A stretch of 64,000 nucleotides of DNA from Ricinus communis (Eukaryota; Streptophyta; Magnoliopsida; Malpighiales; Euphorbiaceae). Below, in pieces: positions 60,098-64,000 of the stretch. The translations under genes and the position numbers were made by a program. Under the pieces are notes generated by a model, which was not told the origin of the DNA, made no database searches, and was given only the letters and a program-made list of their open reading frames with translations. The stretch is taken from contig NC_063263.1 in the NCBI RefSeq assembly GCF_019578655.1, forward strand, positions 12,275,001-12,339,000, written 5' to 3'. Numbering within the stretch: the stretch's first letter is position 1; every line of letters starts with the position of its first letter.

Positions 60098-63070
60098 ATG
60101 GAGGAGTATTCAGATTCTGCACCAAGGAACAGTTTGTTTGTACGACTATGCGATTTTTGCAACTCTGAAGCTGCTATTTTGTATTGCAGAGCTGACTCTG
60201 CTAAGCTTTGTTTGTTCTGTGACCAACAAGTTCATTCTGCAAATGCTTTGTCTCTCAATCATTTCAGGTCACTTAACTGTGACAAGTGTGGTGCTGAACC
60301 AGCTTCAGTCCAGTGCTCAGTCATTAATGATAATAATAACAATGATCTTGTTCTTTGTCAAGATTGTGATTTTGACTGTTCTGTTTCGTTGTCCCTTCTT
60401 AAACGAGCTCATATTAATGGGTTCATGGGCTGTCCTAATGCAGTTGAGCTTGGTGAGATTCTAGGGTTTGATTTGAAAAAGACAAAGCTTTTTGCTAGTT
60501 CAGATTCTGGGTCTGATTTGTACGATCAAGAAATGGATAATATGCAAGACTTGCTGGTTCCAAGTGGGAATTCCTCTAGAAATTGTAGACAAGAAATGTA
60601 TAAGCAATTATTAGAGTTGGGTAAGAGGGAGAGAGTGAAAGTGAATGGAGATGGAGATGGAGAAGAACTGAGGCCTGAGACACCGCCAAGTAGATGTGGG
60701 CAGCAAGGGAATTTGGTGAATCTTCAAATGGAGAACGGAAATGAGGAAGAGTTTCATCACCAAGAAAGGCCATTTGCTTCTATGCTTATGTTGCCAAATC
60801 TTGAAGATGTGAGAGAAAGTGACGGTGCTGCTGATGGAGTTCTTTTGTGGGACTGTAATCCTACATATCAGGCTGCACAGGTTTATACCAAAAAATTTCT
60901 TGATTTTGCAGTCTTTTGTTTGGCAATCAATTCTACATGGGATAAGTTTCATTTTTACCTCCTTTCTGTTAGTTATATTAGTACTTGTAAATTTAACCAC
61001 TAGTTCCGTTAGATAAATCTGGTTCAAGTTGCATTTTGGATTCATACTGAGAGTGTATTGGACTTTGGACAGTCTAAAGATGCAACGATTTTGTTCAATT
61101 AAAGTATATTTAGTTAAATTTCATGTTTGGAAAGCTACACCCGCAACTGCTAGATTTCAGTTCTTTCAACCTAAAAAGACAAGGCATTTTGGATGAAACA
61201 AAACCATGCAAAGATAGGCATTATTTTAAAGAAGAGTTTAATTTGACTGTACTCTTGCATATGACTGCTTCCAAATAAGGCCATTAAGAAAGAGATTTTT
61301 TTTTCTTTCTTTTACCTGGCTTAACTGCCTAGTAGGTGTCATTCACGTCCTCGTGGAAGTTTATTGTCAATTGGTATTTGCAATAATGCAAATCTGTATG
61401 TAGACGATATGGAACTGTAAATGATTCAGCTGGGAGGCTTTTATGGGGCAAGTATGGACTAGGATTTGATGAATGCCTGAAAATTCACCCACCAAAAGCT
61501 TTTTGATTTGCCGGTTAAATATGCTTAATTGCTTATAATATCAGTTCCCTTTTCTTGGTACGTCATAAATCTTCAAATAGGGACAAAGGGTTTGGGGTTT
61601 AAATCCCAATCTCATACGCTATAAGCACTTGAACATAGGGCTAATAGCTCAGTGGCATCTTAATACCATCTACAATTAGTTCTCAACTTTATAACACCTC
61701 TTCTTCATGCATGTGTATCTGGCACCAACTCCTCATTCCCTACTTTGAATGCTGTCCTTGCACGTAAAATTCAATAACTGGATGTGAGAATTAAAATTAC
61801 TAGGTTCAATCAATAAGCACATACATGGATTTATCTTTTTCAATAGAAAATTTGAACTGCTGTTGATGTTCTTTTCGGTCTTTTTAGGTATGGGATCTTG
61901 ATCTTGGAAAAACAAGAGATTGTGCAGAACCTGGTGAGGAGGAGGCAAATTATGATGCAACTGATCCTGGTTTCACATTTAACAATCATCGCATAAGTAA
62001 AGATTCTGCCTTCAATATAATAAAAGTGTTGGATGATGTGCATTCCATGAGCTGCTCTACACCAAATGAGGATATGCTGCCAAGAAATGTAAGCCATTCT
62101 GTTGCTGCTAAACTCAGTCATTGCATGTCATACTGCCTTAGAACGGTAATAACATCCAAACTATTCTGGAACTGCTTGGGAAAGAATTAAAGTCCTTTCA
62201 CTATATATAATGAGGAACACATACTTGTGAATCATGAAGAGAGGAATGGAATATAGAGAAGGCCTTGAAGGCAACTTTCTGCCTCCTTGAAAATTGAGGG
62301 ATGGAGCTTCATTCTTCATGGATATAATGATGTTTACTTCCTGTTTCCTTGAAGATGAGGGAAATAATGATCCACTTGCAAGGCTATATATGTGAATGTC
62401 TTCCTTGTTATCAATTTCTTTTTCTACTTGTTGAAAATCAAGATAGATTCTGTTTGAGCAGTAACTGAGGAGCTAAGGTTTCCCGTGATAATGTCTATTT
62501 GTTATATCGGCAATAATATACTCATGTATTTTAGATTATTATCCTTCTTGTACTAATCATATCCTTATCGATTGCAGAGTTGCTCCAAACAACAAGTGTC
62601 ACAGAGCACAATGGAAACAGGAGGAGGGAAAGACACTTTACTAGTAGAACAATCGTCAGACTCCCTACTAGCTGAGGCCAAATCAAACAATAGCCCCAGA
62701 CATGTTGAGGTGGTGGAGAAGTCTCATCTAGCTTGGGTTGGAACTGATGATATGGAGACATCAAAGGCCGATGTGGAACTGTTTGCGCAGAACAGAGGCA
62801 ATGCAATGTTACGCTACATGGAGAAGAAAAAAACTCGAAGGTATAACACCTTCTCACTGCCGAATTCTTTAATGTTTATATGTATTTATCTTAGTTTCTT
62901 TAGCATTACAAAATACAAATTTAGCAACTTCATGTTTACATTTGAATGATGTAATAATAACTATTATTAACAGATATGATAAGCACATCCGGTATGAATC
63001 AAGGAAGGCTAGAGCTGATACGAGGGAGCGAGTGAAAGGCCGCTTTGTGAAGGCAAGTGAAAATTGTTGA
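60098..63070 (+). CDS. CONSTANS-like B-box/CCT transcription factor (group III, COL13/14/15 type), 4 exons, 447 aa
   Basis: Nuclear zinc-finger regulator of the CONSTANS-like family, usually linked to light signalling, the clock or flowering time. Exons are 60098-60880, 61888-62088, 62578-62840 and 62974-63070 (1344 nt, in frame, stop TGA). The ATG at 60098 is used; an upstream in-frame TTG is not. A complete B-box lies at about residues 18-60, beginning [13 protein letters not shown] and including CDQQVH. A second, diverged one follows at 61-94: [13 protein letters not shown], then an Asn-rich insert, then CQDCDFDC. One good and one degenerate B-box marks the COL13-15 group. Exons 1 and 2 join as [17 protein letters not shown], a known group III motif. 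The CCT domain (about 400-443) is split across exons 3 and 4: [37 protein letters not shown]. Whether it activates or represses flowering cannot be read here. Confidence 0.95.
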
Positions 63071-64000
63071 TCATCATCATATGATATTAAGTTTCCCCTA
63101 CTCACTGTGTATATAGGTTTTAGCTCTTGGCAACAGAACATGTTATGTTAACCGAGGATTAATTTCCTTGGATTACGTACATATATAATGTATCTAGTTT
63201 CTGTATTAAGAAACAAGTATCAGTATGATGGCATTTGGTTTCATGGTTCCAATGTTTCATGAATTCTATGGACAGCCTAAAGGAGGTGGTGCTAACAAAA
63301 CTACTTATTAAGTCACCGGCATAGGAGGAGAAAGCTCACAGACCGTATTTACAGGGACAATTCATTAAATTGTACCTACAATGGTAGGTTAGCTCATTCT
63401 GTCATCCATATTACATTATAGAAGAAAAGCTAAACTATGTGAAAGCTTTAGCGTTATATGGATTTTCTAAGGAGGTTGCTCCTCTTACAACAACTATGCA
63501 ATCTGAGTTGTCCATTTTTGGTGAGCTCGTGTGGGCCCATTGCGATGGACGGCTTAGATTGCAAAATTCGCAAGAAGAGCGAGCATTGGTGATCACTGAG
63601 TAGTAAGTAAAAAGCTCCCTATACTTCCCTAGCTTGTGGGATATTAAAGAAGAATGGAAAACAAGAAAAAAAGAAAAAAGAGAAAACGAAAAATTCCAAT
63701 CAATGGGGTTATTGATTGAATGGAATAATTACTCTCGCGGTGCTATTTTTTAAAGATTTGATTTTTATTATAATTTAGTGTTTATAAATTTACATTACGA
63801 ATATCCAAATACTTTTAACTGATTAATACTGACATTGATATATTTAAAATTCATATAATAATGATGCAAATGTAGTTTTTTTTTTTTTTGGTTTTTTTAT
63901 AGCAATTTGGTTTGTTTTTTGATATTCGCTTTTGCCCTAATTGTTAATTTTTTGCAAGAAATTTTCTTTCTTCCATGCTATCAAACATGTTATGTACAAT
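63071..64000. other. COL 3' UTR and flank, no gene
   Basis: Probably begins with the COL 3' UTR. A less AT-rich part near 63480-63600 has no recognisable frame, and the last 250 bp are AT-rich with a T-run at 63879-63889. Confidence 0.5.

Noticed and set aside
61560..61670. tRNA-like words in COL intron 1 (TAGCTCAGTGGC, GGTTTAAATCCC)
   Set aside because: The two boxes are in the wrong order and no cloverleaf can be formed; at most a scrambled SINE fragment.
1..64000. CRISPR arrays, bacterial operons, intact tRNA or rRNA genes, organelle insertions
   Set aside because: No spaced direct repeats, no prokaryotic-style gene arrangement, and no intact RNA gene or organelle-like stretch was recognised by eye; a tRNAscan and an organelle BLAST would settle this.

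Overview
This is a 64 kb stretch of plant nuclear DNA. It is AT-rich, with GT-AG introns that are clearly more AT-rich than the exons, many simple repeats, and plant-specific gene families such as an AFB-type auxin receptor, a CONSTANS-like factor, a plastid-type terpene synthase and a GEM-like GRAM protein. The predicted proteins look eudicot. A rosid, perhaps from the Malpighiales/Euphorbiaceae, is my guess, but nothing here fixes the species.

Layout, left to right. 847-4989 (-): complete 12-exon LCB2 subunit of serine palmitoyltransferase (489 aa). 5.41-6.90 kb: possible non-autonomous element with diverged terminal inverted repeats. 8614-9264 (+): intronless, very acidic CHZ1-like protein. 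9.3-22 kb: long gene-poor interval with a 72-bp tandem duplication, SINE-like pieces and microsatellites. 22661-25502 (+): three-exon AFB2/3-type auxin F-box receptor (571 aa) with a miR393 site and short uORFs. 27590-29647 (-): CYSTM protein (118 aa) with a 1.6 kb intron. 29.9-30.4 kb: second inverted-repeat element. 31711-34471 (-): seven-exon plastid-targeted terpene synthase (599 aa). 39363-40662 (+): GEM-like GRAM protein (310 aa). 42145-43045 (+): its broken tandem copy. 47450-47905 (-): small two-exon WW-like protein (122 aa). About 48.2-49.0 and 51.1-51.9 kb: a diverged non-coding duplication. 53062-56288 (-): six-exon translocon-associated protein beta (192 aa), with a 6-nt micro-exon and a hairpin MITE in intron 1. 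57551-58834 (+): 5'-truncated dead LINE bounded by an 18-bp target-site duplication. 60098-63070 (+): four-exon CONSTANS-like factor (447 aa).

The genes do not form a pathway. They are ordinary neighbours in sphingolipid synthesis, chromatin, auxin perception, terpene metabolism, ER translocation and light or flowering regulation. I found no gene cluster or defence island and nothing that convincingly amounts to an undescribed system. The observations most worth a second look are the 6-nt TRAP-beta micro-exon, the in-frame stop-free LCB2 intron that echoes the adjacent exon, the terpene synthase's altered RRx8W motif, the dated LINE insertion, the GEM-like pseudogene duplicated with its promoter, and the two inverted-repeat elements.

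Exon boundaries were worked out by hand from reading frame, GT-AG signals and remembered family sequences. Frames close exactly for all multi-exon genes. No alignment or transcript data were available.
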